Source: Xylona heveae TC161 (lineage: Eukaryota > Ascomycota > Xylonomycetes > Xylonales > Xylonaceae). From it: DNA of 64,000 nt. This document shows, piece by piece, positions 47,264 through 58,613 of the stretch. Within the stretch, counting starts at the first letter, position 1, and each line of letters begins with the position of its first letter. The DNA is taken from contig NW_017264196.1 of the NCBI RefSeq assembly GCF_001619985.1, positions 372,001 to 436,000 on the forward strand, read 5' to 3'. Both the position numbers and the translations under genes were made by a program. The notes below the pieces were generated by a model. That model was given only the letters and a program-made list of their open reading frames with translations, searched no databases and was not told the origin of the DNA.

Positions 47264-48321
47264 GGAAATATTAGGGACCTGGGATGGCATGTTTATCTTG
47301 TGGTGTGTTCCAAAAGTATCTTTACAAAATTCATAGCGTTTGGCGTTGGCGATGGTATACCGTTGCATACAAAATGCCGAAGTGTAAATATTTATCTCGG
47401 TCGCTGAGGTCCAAAAGGGTATATACTATGAGTACCATAGATAAATACAATTTGAACTTATCAAGTGGGATGTCATCCAGGAGTAGAAAATGGGAGACAG
47501 ATAATGCCACGAACACAAGCCGTTGAGCCATTGCAAAGGTCGAGATGAGGGCTAGAAAGGGAGCAAAAAATTAATAATAATAATAATAATAACATGAGTA
47601 ACAAAAAGAGTTCGGATGCTCCGTCTTCTCATTCGAAGAACGGTTAAGGCATCCTACATCTCTACCCCTTCCCCGATGCGGCCTCATGAGGGGCACCCCT
47701 GAGGCAGTGGAATAAATCCCAGCTGCGATTGTGGCGACACCCCGACTCGAACTCACCTCGGAAAATTCCAGGAAGTTGCCAGAGAGCTATTAACCACTCT
47801 GGCACCGTCCCTTCTGGTTCATATGGGTAGTGTTTGACTTCCTATTTATGTTTGGTGGACAGTGAATGAAAAGGGCAAGCGGAAATAGGAGATCTATGTG
47901 GTATATCCGGGCAAACGCAACGTGACAGGTATTTTACCTTAGTCATCAGCTCCTTTACAATAACAACTCCCACAATCAACAATGCAGACCATTTGTAAAT
48001 CTATTGGTTGCTTTATTCTGTTGCTAGAGTCTGATATAATTATCATTATATTGCGGAGCGCTCACATACTGTATACAAGCGCAACCGCGGGCACCGTCGG
48101 CTAGATTTCTACCACAGCCGCGGAAGCTTGGGCCAAATTAGTCTGTAAGGCAGCCGAGCCGCATCATCACCCAAGTCCGACATTCGACCACCGCCCCAGC
48201 TTAAGCTAGCTTCAGTGCACTTCATTCTGTGTTTGAGATCGCCTTCAACGACACTACTCCCCTTTTTCATCATATTGACTCTGTTTCCTTCCTTTTCCCT
48301 GGTTAAATAGATTCTAGAAAG
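47264..48321. other. Spacer between SDR and UMP1 (contains the SINE-like element)
   Basis: Apart from the SINE-like element at about 47571-47812, this stretch shows no gene. The last 300 bp form the UMP1 promoter and leader and are C/T-rich. Confidence 0.4.
47571..47812 (-). mobile_element. tRNA-derived SINE-like element
   Basis: Read on the minus strand, the head has a pol III box A, TGCCAGAGTGG (47804-47794), and a perfect box B, GTTCGAGTC (47752-47744), at tRNA-like spacing. The T-arm does not pair, so this is not a working tRNA gene. About 150 bp of unrelated body follow. The 3' end is a (TTA)n simple repeat next to a T run, at 47592-47565. Head, body and simple-repeat tail in this order are what defines a SINE. 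The D-arm region pairs as GCCAGAG/CTCTGGC. I could not find a clear target-site duplication, and I saw no second copy in the window. The element lies in the 3' flank of the SDR gene, in the opposite orientation. Confidence 0.6.
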
Positions 48322-49098
48322 ATGGTACGAATACTCCAGCTCCCTTCAAGCCTCTGGTCCCTTTCGCATTCAACGCAGTCAACCTGCAACCCCACGATTT
48401 CCGATGATTTGGTCGGAAGATATGCTAATAGATCCAAAATGACAGTCACTTCGCGTTACTCCTGGGGCGAGCCACCCCACCAGCACAGCCAAATACCCCA
48501 GCGCCCCTTCTGCGCCTGGTCTCCCCGACCGACTACGTGCTTCTGCCACTCCCGCAGCCCAAACGAACGACAATGGACCTGCGCAACAACCGCTCAGCTC
48601 GTCACACCCTCTAGAAGCACGCCTGGCCAACTGGCAAGCTACTCAAGAGTCAATCAAGATGGAAGGCCTTCGACGGACATTCGGTATCGCTGAGCCCATC
48701 CGCCGTGGTATGGAGCTCCGTATGGCGCGTCAAGGCGAATGGAGACCGGCAGCTCTTGGTGGAAATACCAAGGGGGTTCACACAGAGCTCTTGGAGGGAA
48801 GAGAATCCGATATTACATGGGAGGACGTGTTTGTTGGTATGTTGTTTCATTCACACCCTGGTTCTAGCTCTGTCTGGTTTGTCTGTTCAGACCATGATCA
48901 CGTAAAGCGGACGACGTGGAAGGGATGTTTCTAGCAAGTGTCTTGAGGCATTGCGTGACGAGGGAGGAATATCTGGGGGTTACTTTCGATATCATCTATT
49001 GCAGAGGCTAACGCAAATTGTCTTTAGGCGGCGAGTTCGGCGAAGGCGTCGATTTCCACAGTGAAATGGAGGCCCGGTTGCGCATGAACACTTGGTAG
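48322..49098 (+). CDS. UMP1: UMP1/POMP proteasome maturation factor
   Basis: Three coding exons (48322-48324, 48446-48836, 49028-49098) give 154 residues. The first coding exon is the start codon alone: ATG is followed at once by a GTACGA donor, and the acceptor GACAG at 48445 follows a TGCTAATAG branch site. Splicing yields M-SLRVTPGASHP, a normal UMP1 opening. Without it the frame has a stop just before the acceptor. Later marks are SHPLEARLANWQATQESIKMEGLRR (shown split here: residues about 53-77), TFGIAEPIRRGMELRM, DITWEDVFVG and the short tail FHSEMEARLRMN. UMP1 helps the half-proteasome to form and is the first substrate of the finished 20S particle. Confidence 0.87.
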
Positions 49099-50623
49099 AC
49101 GAGGGCACGGTGTCAAAGGGTATTTTTTACGTTTACTTGCGATATCAACTTCAATTGAATGAAAACATTGTAACGAAGACTTGAGCGATTTCGCTGGGTT
49201 TGGCATAGGGCTCAAATAAGTGTGTATTGTTTTATTATCTTCTGTCAGAAGCTGTAGTCTACAATGTGTGAAGAGGAAAGAGGTCCCTCGGTATATGGTG
49301 GACATTAGTCTCTGTAAAGTGATATTATGGGCTGAACACTTAGTCATCGCAAACTGTGGCAGCTATGACTGTTTATATTCGGGCGTCAAACCGGGCTCTA
49401 TATCAACTACATGTGCAGGATACAAATATTGGTCTTTGTGTGGAAATTGAATGAAATGGATTTCAGGGTTATGAATTTTGCCTGCGGCGCCAGTAGAAGC
49501 AGCAAAATATAACCTACCCTAGAGGTAACCATCCTGCTACGTCGCACGCTGCCTGGCTGGTGATGTACCCAGTGTATCTTACTCGGCTATATTCCGTATA
49601 ACCACCTACTTCTCAACCTACTCTTAGTCCAGTGCCCAATAACCATCGACACGGGAAAGGTTTTATCTAAGTCGGAGCTTTGTGCGACCATTTTGTCTGC
49701 AGAAGAGTTGAGAGAAATTACATCTTAGGGAAAGATCCAAGTTACGCCAGCGCAAAATGCGTGGCTTTCTTTTAGGTTGGTACCAAACACTTTTGCAGTG
49801 TTGCTATCATTTGTGTGTGATCGTCCCTTGTTTCTCCACAAGTGCACGTTCTCGACCTTTCACTAACGACGTGATCCTTGCTTACCCCCCAACTTGACAC
49901 TGCATCTGGGTCTCTTTATTTTCGTGTCTTCAGCAGCCTTGACAAGAGCAAGAAACACACGCTGAGGTCTATTAGTTCTTCCTGTGGGGTACTTTGGCCA
50001 GCTTGCAATCTTCATATTCGCAAAATACATTGTGTTGTTTCCCGCCTAGTTTTTCATTTCCATCGTCGTTTTGCCTTGATTGTGCTGCATATTATACCCC
50101 CAACTAGCCTGGAACATCTGACACACGCGGACATGCTGACGGTCAGCCACAGCGGGTACCTTCCGCTACGGCCCATGGCACAGTACAACCAATTTGATTG
50201 AATGGCAAAGATCACTCCGGCTTTTTAGACATCCCCATTAATCAACCGCATAAAAATGATTGGTCTACTTGGGTGCAATTTCTTAGCGCAATATGACATT
50301 TTCAAGTGGCGCAAATTAGGTCTGAAAATGGCCACCGATAGTGCCATTATCTGACACTTCTATCACTTGTTGGAAATGAGGGTTGTGGGGGCTGAAAGTC
50401 GAGTGGGCGGTATTAAGTACACAGGCAGGACCGCCTGCTGTGGGCTTGGACTCGAAGCTTGCATTGATGGATTCCTTTCGCCAGGTGACAGTGTCTAGTA
50501 TGCTGTTTGGATAAATGGCAGCTGGATGACAAGAAGTTGAAGGGCATTCTGCCTTTGCATCCTCCAAACACAGGGATATCGGTGCACGCGCAGGGTCCGT
50601 GTCTGCTGTGATTCGTTACCAAC
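49099..50623. other. Spacer between UMP1 and a membrane-protein gene
   Basis: 1525 bp. No protein-like frame, RNA gene or repeat is supported. The final few hundred bases are the presumed promoter of the gene at 50624. Confidence 0.35.
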
Positions 50624-53187
50624 ATGGCGGCTGGTTTGGGAAGAACACGACTGCCGCTCATTCTCACGCTCCTCCTCCTTCTTCTCTACTCGCGATGTGG
50701 TCTTGGTTATAATTTCGTCGACACAATTGCAAAATATGGGCTTCCAGTGCCTAATAGCGCCGTTAACATTACCCAAGTAAACGACGACTTTGATTTGTGG
50801 GACGATTATGATACACTTTCCAGCGAAGTATACGAGAACGCATACTGGTACTTGAATCGTAAAGATTCCTGGAATGCGACGGAAAGGCAGCACGGTTTGC
50901 AAAAAATCGAGGACAATATCAACTCTTGGGCCAACTATTGTTTTCCTCACAACGCAAGTTATGACAGCCTTGGCACGACGCTGGTTTTTCCGGCGTATAA
51001 TGACACTCAATATAATCTCTACGATAAGCTTTATGATGCCTATTCAAGCCTGTGGAAAAGTTACAGCAATGTCTATTATGCTATCTTGGGCGATTATATG
51101 GGAGTCGGAATAGATGTAAAATGCAAAGACGACATATCAAATGCGATAGCCGGGAGGAGCATCTATGACCAGACTGGAGCGAATGCCGCGACGACCTTGA
51201 TGGGAATTATCCCCGCACTTCTTACATTTGGCAACCTGTGAGCACTCATTTGACGTTTGTTATGTATTTCGGGTAGCTGTCTAACGTGCCATTTCAGGTA
51301 TGTCGCTCGCAGCTCGGAGGCTTTTGGCACCAGCTTTCTCGTTGGTGCGATATCCGCTCTCTTCAGCCTAGGTCTACCCGTCAGAAGTGTAAGATAGCAG
51401 GAGATTCTAACCTTGTCTCGGTATTTTGGCATTTCCCCTGAAATAGGCTAATCGTTTTATCAGATAAGTGGTGTTTCGAGGAAACAAACAATTTCCCTAG
51501 CAAGCTTTGACTACATTGCTCAATCGGCTATAGAAGCTTTAGGAAAGCTGCGAAAGCGAGAAAAGGATGGCTCGCACTTTAAAGCCAAGAACCGAGCCTC
51601 CCTGGAAGAATTCCAGTCTTACGCGCCGCGCTGGGATAAGAAGCACTCGAACCAAAAGGAATTGGAGACTGGCAAGTCGTTTGCGAGTATACGGCACCAA
51701 GCCAAAGATAAGTGGAGGCGGAGAGCTCATCTCTGGCGAATTCCTGCGTTCTTGGTTGCCGGCGTACAAATTGTCATCTTTCTTTTCGCTGTTGGTCCGC
51801 TTTTTATGGGATGGGGCACGTCGATGCTGATATTCGACTGTAAAAATTAGTGAGTTCTTCAAAGGTATATGAGGCTTTGGTGCCCACATTGCTGATTTCT
51901 CATTTTCTTTTTTAAAACAGCTGGACATCCCTGTGGCTGCTTCTCTCTGCCGCAATCAGCGCCCTGTTCCGCTTCGTCATGTGGGAAAAGGGCCACCACG
52001 AAAGGGCTAAAGGTAACTATCCCTCTCTAATAAGCTGTAATGACAAGTCAAATGCTTATACAACGCCAATGACAGTCTTCTCCCTATCACGACGATCCGT
52101 TGACGAATTGCGACACCTCTGTCGTGTATCAGCATGCTACCAAGCCGATTGGGGGTACAAGAGAGGCACGACCGAGACCGAGATGCCACCACTCTACCCA
52201 CCATTTCTTCTCCGTTGCCAACAAATCTGGTTCAACCTGGTGGGCAATAAACTCTATGCGCTGCTATCAAGCGTTGTTGGGGGTGCGGAAAGACTTATCA
52301 AACGACTCGCCGGCGTCAAATCCCCATCATCATCATCAACTCCTTCAAATTACGGCGACGACAACAATAATATCAACTGGGATCTCAAAAACCAAAAAGA
52401 TACTTCACTCTTGAAGTACTGGAAAAGTCTGGCCAGACTCGTTCTCATCCGCCTAATCTACCTTGTCACGCATGTCCGAGAACTGCTTCTAGCCGGCTTC
52501 CTACGCGCCAGCGCAGAAGACTCGGCACGTCGGTGGCGCCCCCTTGTGATCCTCTTACACTTGTCGACCACGGGCCGAAACCCACTAGTCACCCTCTTCA
52601 CCGGCGCAGTCGAAGGTGTTATTCTCGTTGTGCTCACCTTCTTCTTCAGCGCGCAGTGGGGCGGCAATCTCGTCGTTACATTCTACTCCATGGTTGTCCT
52701 CCTCGTCGCAGTCACCATCGGCCGAGCCCTTGGCATCTGGTACGTCTGGCGCAGCGCCAAGGAGTTTGGCCTCCACGTCATCGAATGCGAGAGCACCATG
52801 CAGATTCGCGGCTGCCTGCGCATCCTGTGTAGCATGAAAGACGTCCTCGTCTATGTCAATGGCGCCTGGTTCTTTGAAGGATACAGAGTCGACATCGCAG
52901 AGGGCTGGCTTGAGTGGGAACGAGAGTATAATCGAGGAACATATGATTATCCGCTAGAACCAACTCTTGAAGAGGCCGGCAATGATCCACGGACCAGAAT
53001 TGGCATTCAGACTCAGACTCAGGGTCTGGGTCTGAGTTACGGTCAGGTTCAAGGCCAGGATGCCAGTAAGGCCGTATCAACAACTGCCGCGCCAGTGCCT
53101 GTGCACCATGATCATGACCATATTCATGATCCAGAGACGGATACCGAACGGGGGTCAAATGCAACTAGCGCCTCGACATCGGTGTAA
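50624..53187 (+). CDS. Multipass membrane protein of unknown function
   Basis: Four exons (50624-51237, 51298-51388, 51464-51849, 51921-53187) give 785 residues. A signal peptide (LPLILTLLLLLLYSRCGLG) is followed by a lumenal or outer part of about 170 residues with several Asn-x-Ser/Thr sites (NIT, NAT, NAS, NDT) and paired Cys. About eight membrane segments follow, in two groups separated by a basic linker. Late ones are VTLFTGAVEGVILVVLTFFF and VVTFYSMVVLLVAVTIGRALG. The tail contains a His/Asp-rich stretch (HHDHDHIHD). I do not recognise a family. The layout suggests a plasma-membrane or vacuolar protein. Bases 52014-52076 start with GTAACT and end with ACAG, and are a possible in-frame 63-bp intron. 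If spliced, 21 residues would be lost from a loop. Confidence 0.75.
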
Positions 53188-53480
53188 ATCATGCCGCGAT
53201 GTTACCTTTAAAAGATGTACCTAAATATTATTCATGTAGCAATATTTATGAGCTTGACGGACATGTATCTCTTATGTCAATATATATATATATATATTTA
53301 TCTATTTATATTTTTCTTTTCAAGATCTTTCGTATTCTCCTACCATAGGCTGATAGCTATTTTTCCCCCCCCGCTTTCTTCTTTTGTCCATGTATCATTT
53401 ATAACTTATATCGTCCTATGATTGGAATATTACACGCTGTATTCCCGGAATATCCCGCCCATTTGCAAACAAACCTTGAT

Positions 53481-53545
53481 GATTCCATGATTCCATGATT
53501 CCATCCTTTGTGAGTCGTGAGTCGTGACGATAATACGATAATACT
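53481..53545. repeat. Stacked short tandem repeats
   Basis: Three exact copies of GATTCCAT (53481-53504) are followed by two of TGAGTCG (about 53511-53524) and two of ACGATAAT. Three different small units in 65 bp suggest a slippage-prone site. Confidence 0.8.
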
Positions 53546-53653
53546 CCCCAGCCTACAACATTGCATGTGAGGATTCCCTTCAACAAGAAACAACCTAGGT
53601 CCTAGACTCCTAGAGCATTCGAAGTTTTTCTCTTTTCTTTCTTTCTTTCTTTC

Positions 53654-53659
<6 letters not shown>

Positions 53660-53682
<23 letters not shown>
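53660..53682. repeat. Poly(T) tract after a TTTC repeat
   Basis: A run of about 23 T, directly preceded by tandem TTTC units from about 53633. Confidence 0.9.
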
Positions 53683-53685
<3 letters not shown>

Positions 53686-53834
53686 CAAAGATTAAAAAAA
53701 AAAGTGCAAGTTAATCAATATGCCTCAACTCTTTTCACTTTCAAGCTACATTTGAAAAAGCAATAAGGAAAGAAAAAGGCGAAGAAAAAAAAATGATATC
53801 AATTAAAATAAATAAATATAAGGTAGAGGACTAG

Positions 53835-53880
53835 AGGGCCATAAATAGACGACCATAAATAGACGGCCATAAGTAGGAAG
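53835..53880. repeat. Short tandem repeat, CCATAAATAGACGR unit
   Basis: About three 14-bp copies of CCATAAATAGACG with one or two changes each. Confidence 0.7.
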
Positions 53881-54566
53881 TAAATAGAGGATAATAAGTA
53901 GAGTATAATTTTATGCTATAGCTGCAATGTACATTGTCGGGGATATACACGGTGAAACCACGATAAGATACACTGCCATTTTGCCGGAGGATGGAGGATG
54001 GAGGGGGTGTTATCGCCTTGCATGAGGGAATGAGAATGAGACTGAAAAAGAAGAAGAAAAAGAGAAACAGGAAACGGGGAAGAGGAAACGGGGAACGGGA
54101 AAGGGGAAAAGTAAAAGGGGGAAATAAAACAAATAAATGAAAAAAACTTACGAAAAAGAAGGGGAGCACAACGAAAAAAGAGAGATAGAGAGAAGGGGGA
54201 AGAAAAGAAACAGCGAGGAAGAGAAAAGTGAGGAAGAGAAAAAGTATAAAAGAAATAAGAGAATAACGACGGAAGTAAGCAAAGGAATAATGGAAGACAG
54301 ATGGGGAGATGTGGGTATAAAAGCCATGGTGAAAAGGGGATCAAGAGTCAAGAGTACAAGTGCAGTAGAGCATTCGTTTGGTGTGACACTGGAATTTATA
54401 ACCCGCACGGCATGGAATTTTGCATGACATGTTGAAGAATGTGAAAGTTATCTGTTTGTGATTGTGGCTTGAAGGTATGTGGGCGATTCAAATGGAACAA
54501 CAGAAAGAAATGGAGGGGAAAAAGAAAAAAAGTTAAATTGGAAATATGAGGTCCATTGACCTGGGA

Positions 54567-54608
54567 AAGAAGAAGAAGAAGAAGAAGAAGAAGAAGAAGA
54601 AGAAGAAG
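54567..54608. repeat. (AAG)14 microsatellite
   Basis: Fourteen perfect AAG units within a longer purine tract (about 54020-54790). Confidence 0.95.
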
Positions 54609-54897
54609 GCGGCAGAGAGAGCTGCAGAAAAAAGTACAGGGGTATGGGGCCGGAAGAACGAAATGAAGAGCCTCGATGATATCAACTTTGACTACAATAG
54701 CTTTCCCCTTCGTCCATGTTTCCGAAAAAGAAAGGAAAAGAAAAGAAAAGAAGAAAGGAGAAAAAAAAAGGAAAAAAGAAATTTGAAGCTTCGCCTTTGG
54801 ATAGCGGTACGCTCTCAAAGCAATGATATCCGACATTGAAAACAGACGCTTGGGAGGAAAGTCGCTAAAAGAGATCCACTAAAGGGACAGTGGGGTA

Positions 54898-55771
54898 TTA
54901 TAGAATGACACAGCGGCAGCCTGGGGACCGATCAGCTCCATCGCGGTCACGCCCGTAGCTGTGTTTGGTCGTTTTGGCATCCTCCTCATCGACAATTTCT
55001 TGTGGCCGGACCGTCATGTGCACGACATTGGGCGAGTCAGCGTTGAAACGGCAGTCTGGAGAGAAATGTCAGCAGCAATTCATGGAAATTTGATGGGAAA
55101 TGATTGGGTAGAAGCGCCCCTCATGGCAGTGCTCTACCTTTTAGCAATGACTTGTCATCAAGTAGTCTACCAAATGATATTAATCGAATGGACGTCGGAC
55201 TTGATGGTCTAGTTTCCCATTCTATGTAAGTGTTAGCTTTTCTGATTCTCAGACAGAGAGGGGTACGATTGAGTTTTGTGGTAGTAAATTGGCAAAAAGT
55301 GTAATGCAACATACCGTCTCGCCATTCTCGCCAGATGAGCTCCTTCAACGCATATACGCTCAGATTGAACGGGTTCATCTCCTCCACGGCGATATTCCGC
55401 TTCCTCAAATATCGTTCGTCAATCTTGAATGGGTGTCGTGCCGAGTTTGTCAATAATAATGTAATGAGCACAGTGGGCCCGCCTGTGGCAGATGATTCTC
55501 TCCGTGGCGGCGCCGGCTGGTCTAATGACGGTCCGATGGCGGTTGAGTGTTCTCGTACGAGTGCGTTTGGAGGAATTTGAGGTAATGTGGTGGATTCTGC
55601 CGTTGAGCCAGGCAACGAGGTCGTCGCTGCTAGCTCTTGCTGGGAATCCGAGAAGTTACTAGAGATGGCCGCCGATGGCGCATTGGGTGGCACAGGGGTA
55701 ATCGAGTTGATATCCGTTGCAGAGGCGGGCAATGAAAGGTCCGCCGGCGGACGATCGACCGTATCGCTCAT
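54898..55771 (-). CDS. UBL3-like membrane-anchored ubiquitin-fold protein
   Basis: Three exons (55771-55315, 55221-55138, 55055-54898) give 232 residues. The first 95 or so are Ser/Pro/Thr-rich and disordered. A ubiquitin-like domain follows (VLITLLLTNSARHPFKIDERYL, then NPFNLSVYALKELIWREW, then SIRLISFGRLLDDKSLLKDC), as in UBL3/MUB proteins. The last residues are CRCVIL, so the end Cys-Val-Ile-Leu is a CAAX box, with Leu favouring geranylgeranylation. Cys-x-Cys just before it may be palmitoylated. In plants and animals such proteins tether E2 enzymes to membranes or sort proteins to vesicles. The role here is inferred. The gene finder's temptation is to stop at exon 2, and only the three-exon model keeps the CAAX end. 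Confidence 0.82.
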
Positions 55772-56921
55772 ATTGATGGTCGTAACAATGCAACCGTTGG
55801 GGGGGGGGGAAAGGTGGCGGGCGGAAAACGCAACGGGTGATGATGCAGCGCAGGTTAATGGTCGTTAAGAATCTTTTGTAGGGATGTGTAATTGGCTGAA
55901 TAGCCTCCGGAGAGATTCTTTGGCCCAAAGAAAGTGGCCAGGCGTTCTGTCAAGTCAATGAGGGAAGACCTGCCCTGTGATGGTGTTCTCTCCACGTTTC
56001 GTTGTTGCACGGGCACTATCGCTTGACGATCACTCAGGGTGATTCTAGGAACATGCTATACCAGAGTGCACACTATGACTTCTGCTCTCACTCTCTTATT
56101 GGCACACTCTCATAACCTTTTGGCCTGCCAGAAGATCGTCAACCTTCCTCCTAAACCCGTGGTGAAACGAATGACGAAGAGAGATCGGGATGATGCGGAC
56201 AAAGTCCTGAGGCAGCAAACAAGGGCAGTCAGACTGGCCCAGTAGGGGAATTGGGGGAAGAGGTAGAAGGATTGGCGATTGCGATACGATCCGACGTTGA
56301 TTCCAACGTGGGTCAAGGTTCAGGTCCAGCTCTGGGGAAGGGAAAAACATGGGTATGAGTATTGTCCGGTGTCTAAAGGTCTCTAAGGACAATTAGGGGT
56401 TGCTTAGCACGGGTAATGATGTCTTTGACTACTTGGCAGTACCTGAAACTACTCGCGTAGTTCCCCCTGACGACACCATCCGCATTGACCGCCACTAATA
56501 GCACCCCCCAAGACTAACCATCTCCGGCGGGTTGAGGTCCAAGTACTTGAAGGTACTGCCCCTATCGCTTTCGTTCTCGAGTACCATGAGGTTCCTGAAA
56601 AGTATATCAAGCTCCGTCGCGTCCGCACGTGAAATATCAAACAGCTGATTGGAGTGTGGATCGTCCCTCTCTCTTACTCCATAAGGCAACGGGCCCTCTC
56701 TCCAAAATGAGTTGGGGATCATTATGACAAATTCTCCAACTCTACTTCATACAAAGTGGTAAATACATAGAACAGTGGCCATGCCCGGTCAAAATAAACA
56801 GGAAAACCCAGGAGAGCAGCCAAGACGGGGTAATAGAGATATACAAGAAAGTGATAAGAGAAAGAAAAAAAAAATACAAAGAATAAGTGTCCATGGGCGC
56901 TTATAGACCGGTAAGCTGGAA
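55772..56921. other. UBL3 promoter and ERG8 3' region
   Basis: 1150 bp between two minus-strand genes. It contains a C/G-rich run near 55800 and a 75-codon minus frame at 56495-56722 whose composition is protein-like but which I cannot assign. Nothing else is recognised. Confidence 0.35.
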
Positions 56922-58613
56922 TTATTCAATCCAAGACCGATATGCATCTTCCCGTTCAAACCGCACGCCCTCCATCTCTTCCCGTACTCCGAGTGCTCGT
57001 ACCTTGCCTATGCTGCCATTCGCAACAGCGCCATCTTCATTCCAGAGTGACACCTTCCACTCATCCAGTAATTTTCGTAACGGACCCAGCACCGACTCCT
57101 GGTCCACGGTAAGCAGAGCGACAGCGTCATACCCTCCAGCTCCGGGAACAACGCCACCAATGACGCCAGGGAGCGCAGAACAGGCGTCGAGAAGCTCAGT
57201 CTGCATCTGCGGCTCAATTGGAACGCCTGATGCCTTGGACATTTGGCGCATCATAGATCGTATATCGGCAATGACCTCCTTCAGCTCGTCAAAATCCGCG
57301 TCTGAGCGGCGCGTAGCATCGCCTAATGTTGACAATTGCTTCCCGAGCTCAACGTTCTTTTCCTGCAGCCGCGACCAGAGCGCATTTGCCTCTTCTGGAT
57401 GTTCTTTTCTCCATGCGAGAACCTGCTTCACCATACCGACGGTTTGGGATCCGCAGTCAACATCGCACATGGTGAGCCGGAGACCCTTGGGAACGTTGAT
57501 TCCGGCCTTGATGATTTCAGTGTCCCATTTCCTGGCAGGCTCCGTGTCCTCAACTAGGGCCTTGAGGCGATCTGAAAACCCGCGAGAGCCAATCTCCCCA
57601 AGTCCCTCTAGCAGGGCGGGCGAGAAACGCCGGTAACGGCATGAACCGTAGACGGCGGCTGCGACGTCGAAGCCGGAACCAACCTTGCCTTGTGCAGCGC
57701 AGTGGGCAGCTTGCGCTAGATTGTGCAAGATAGCTCTGCCCTTGTCAGTCTTGAGATCAAACTGCTCAGCGGGCAGATAATGCGCTAGGAGACCAGCAGT
57801 GAAGGCGGTGACCAGAGCAGCTGATGAACCAAGGCCCGTCTTGTGTGCGGACTGCAATGGCACGTGGAAATTGATAAAGCGTTCGCGGCGGGCGCCTGGT
57901 GAAGCTGTTTGAGAGTAATAGTCATCGTCGGCGAGAATCGTGATTGAAGAAGCCTCAATGACACCCGGGATCATCATTGAGATGTAAGTCAAGGCGTAGG
58001 TCAGGGCCGTCTCGATGAACGGGTTGCGCGAGAGGCATGACGTAGAAAGTCTAACGGCATGAGCATTTTGATAATTTTCGAAAGGAAGCTTTATATGAAG
58101 ACAAATTGACTGGGAATGCAATCAAAAACGAGCCACAGCAATCAAACTTTTGATGCAATTGATTTATTTGAAAAAGACACCAAAAATGAATGTATCTTCA
58201 AACCAAGAATTTCTTCATCTTACACCACCTGACGTTACGCGACATTTCAAAAAAATTGAAAGCAGAAACCAAAGTAACAACATTGCGATTAAACAATTCG
58301 ATGGGTCAAAAGAAACAAAAATAAAAATAAAATAAAAATTTCCAACTCACCCTTTGAGCTGAGTTACGTCAATACCTCTAGACTCGGCGGCCAGACGGTA
58401 ACCATATCTCCATTCAGCATCGCGAAATTGAGGGGAGCGGACAATGATTTCCGAGAGAACAACACCGGGGCTGGTGGAGAGCGGCTGCACGTGGACATGG
58501 ATACGGGCGTCTAAGCCAAAGACAAGGCCGGTATAGTCCCGATCAAGAACTAGATAACCACCAGCGAGCAGGACCTTGCCTGGAGCTGAAAGGGCGGTCG
58601 GGGGCCGAGTCAT
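56922..58613 (-). CDS. ERG8: Phosphomevalonate kinase
   Basis: ERG8 makes mevalonate diphosphate for sterols and other isoprenoids. Exons 58613-58351 and 58050-56922 give 463 residues. GHMP-kinase marks are SAPGKVLLAGGYLVLD at the start, the ATP loop KTGLGSSAALVTAF, GKVGSGFDVAAAVYGS, and the late GVVPGAGGYDAVALL. The Met at 58613 is preferred over one six codons upstream because relatives begin just before the SAPGK motif. The single intron is 300 bp, much longer than any other here, AT-rich, and ends in a weak CCGTTAG acceptor. The join gives a sensible LKGLSTSCLSRNPFIETAL. The tail (MEGVRFEREDAYRSWIE) is normal. Confidence 0.92.

Larger units (their letters stand above)
53188..54897. other. 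Low-complexity convergent intergenic region
   Basis: 1710 bp between two 3' ends, full of simple sequence: AT repeats at about 53280, short tandem repeats at 53481-53545 and 53835-53900, poly(T) at 53660, then 750 bp of almost pure purines including (AAG)14. Long frames here are compositional and not genes. Confidence 0.6.

Noticed and set aside
47735-47812. A functional tRNA gene (type II, Ser/Leu-like) on the minus strand
   Set aside because: Boxes A and B are present, but the T-arm bases do not pair and no acceptor stem forms. The SINE reading explains the boxes and the tail better.
49878-50201. 107-codon plus frame in the UMP1/membrane-protein spacer
   Set aside because: It has no domain, unlikely composition and no splice partners.
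53831-54836. Overlapping 86-146-codon minus-strand frames rich in Phe/Leu/Ser
   Set aside because: They translate the complement of a purine tract and microsatellite, so they are compositional, not membrane proteins.
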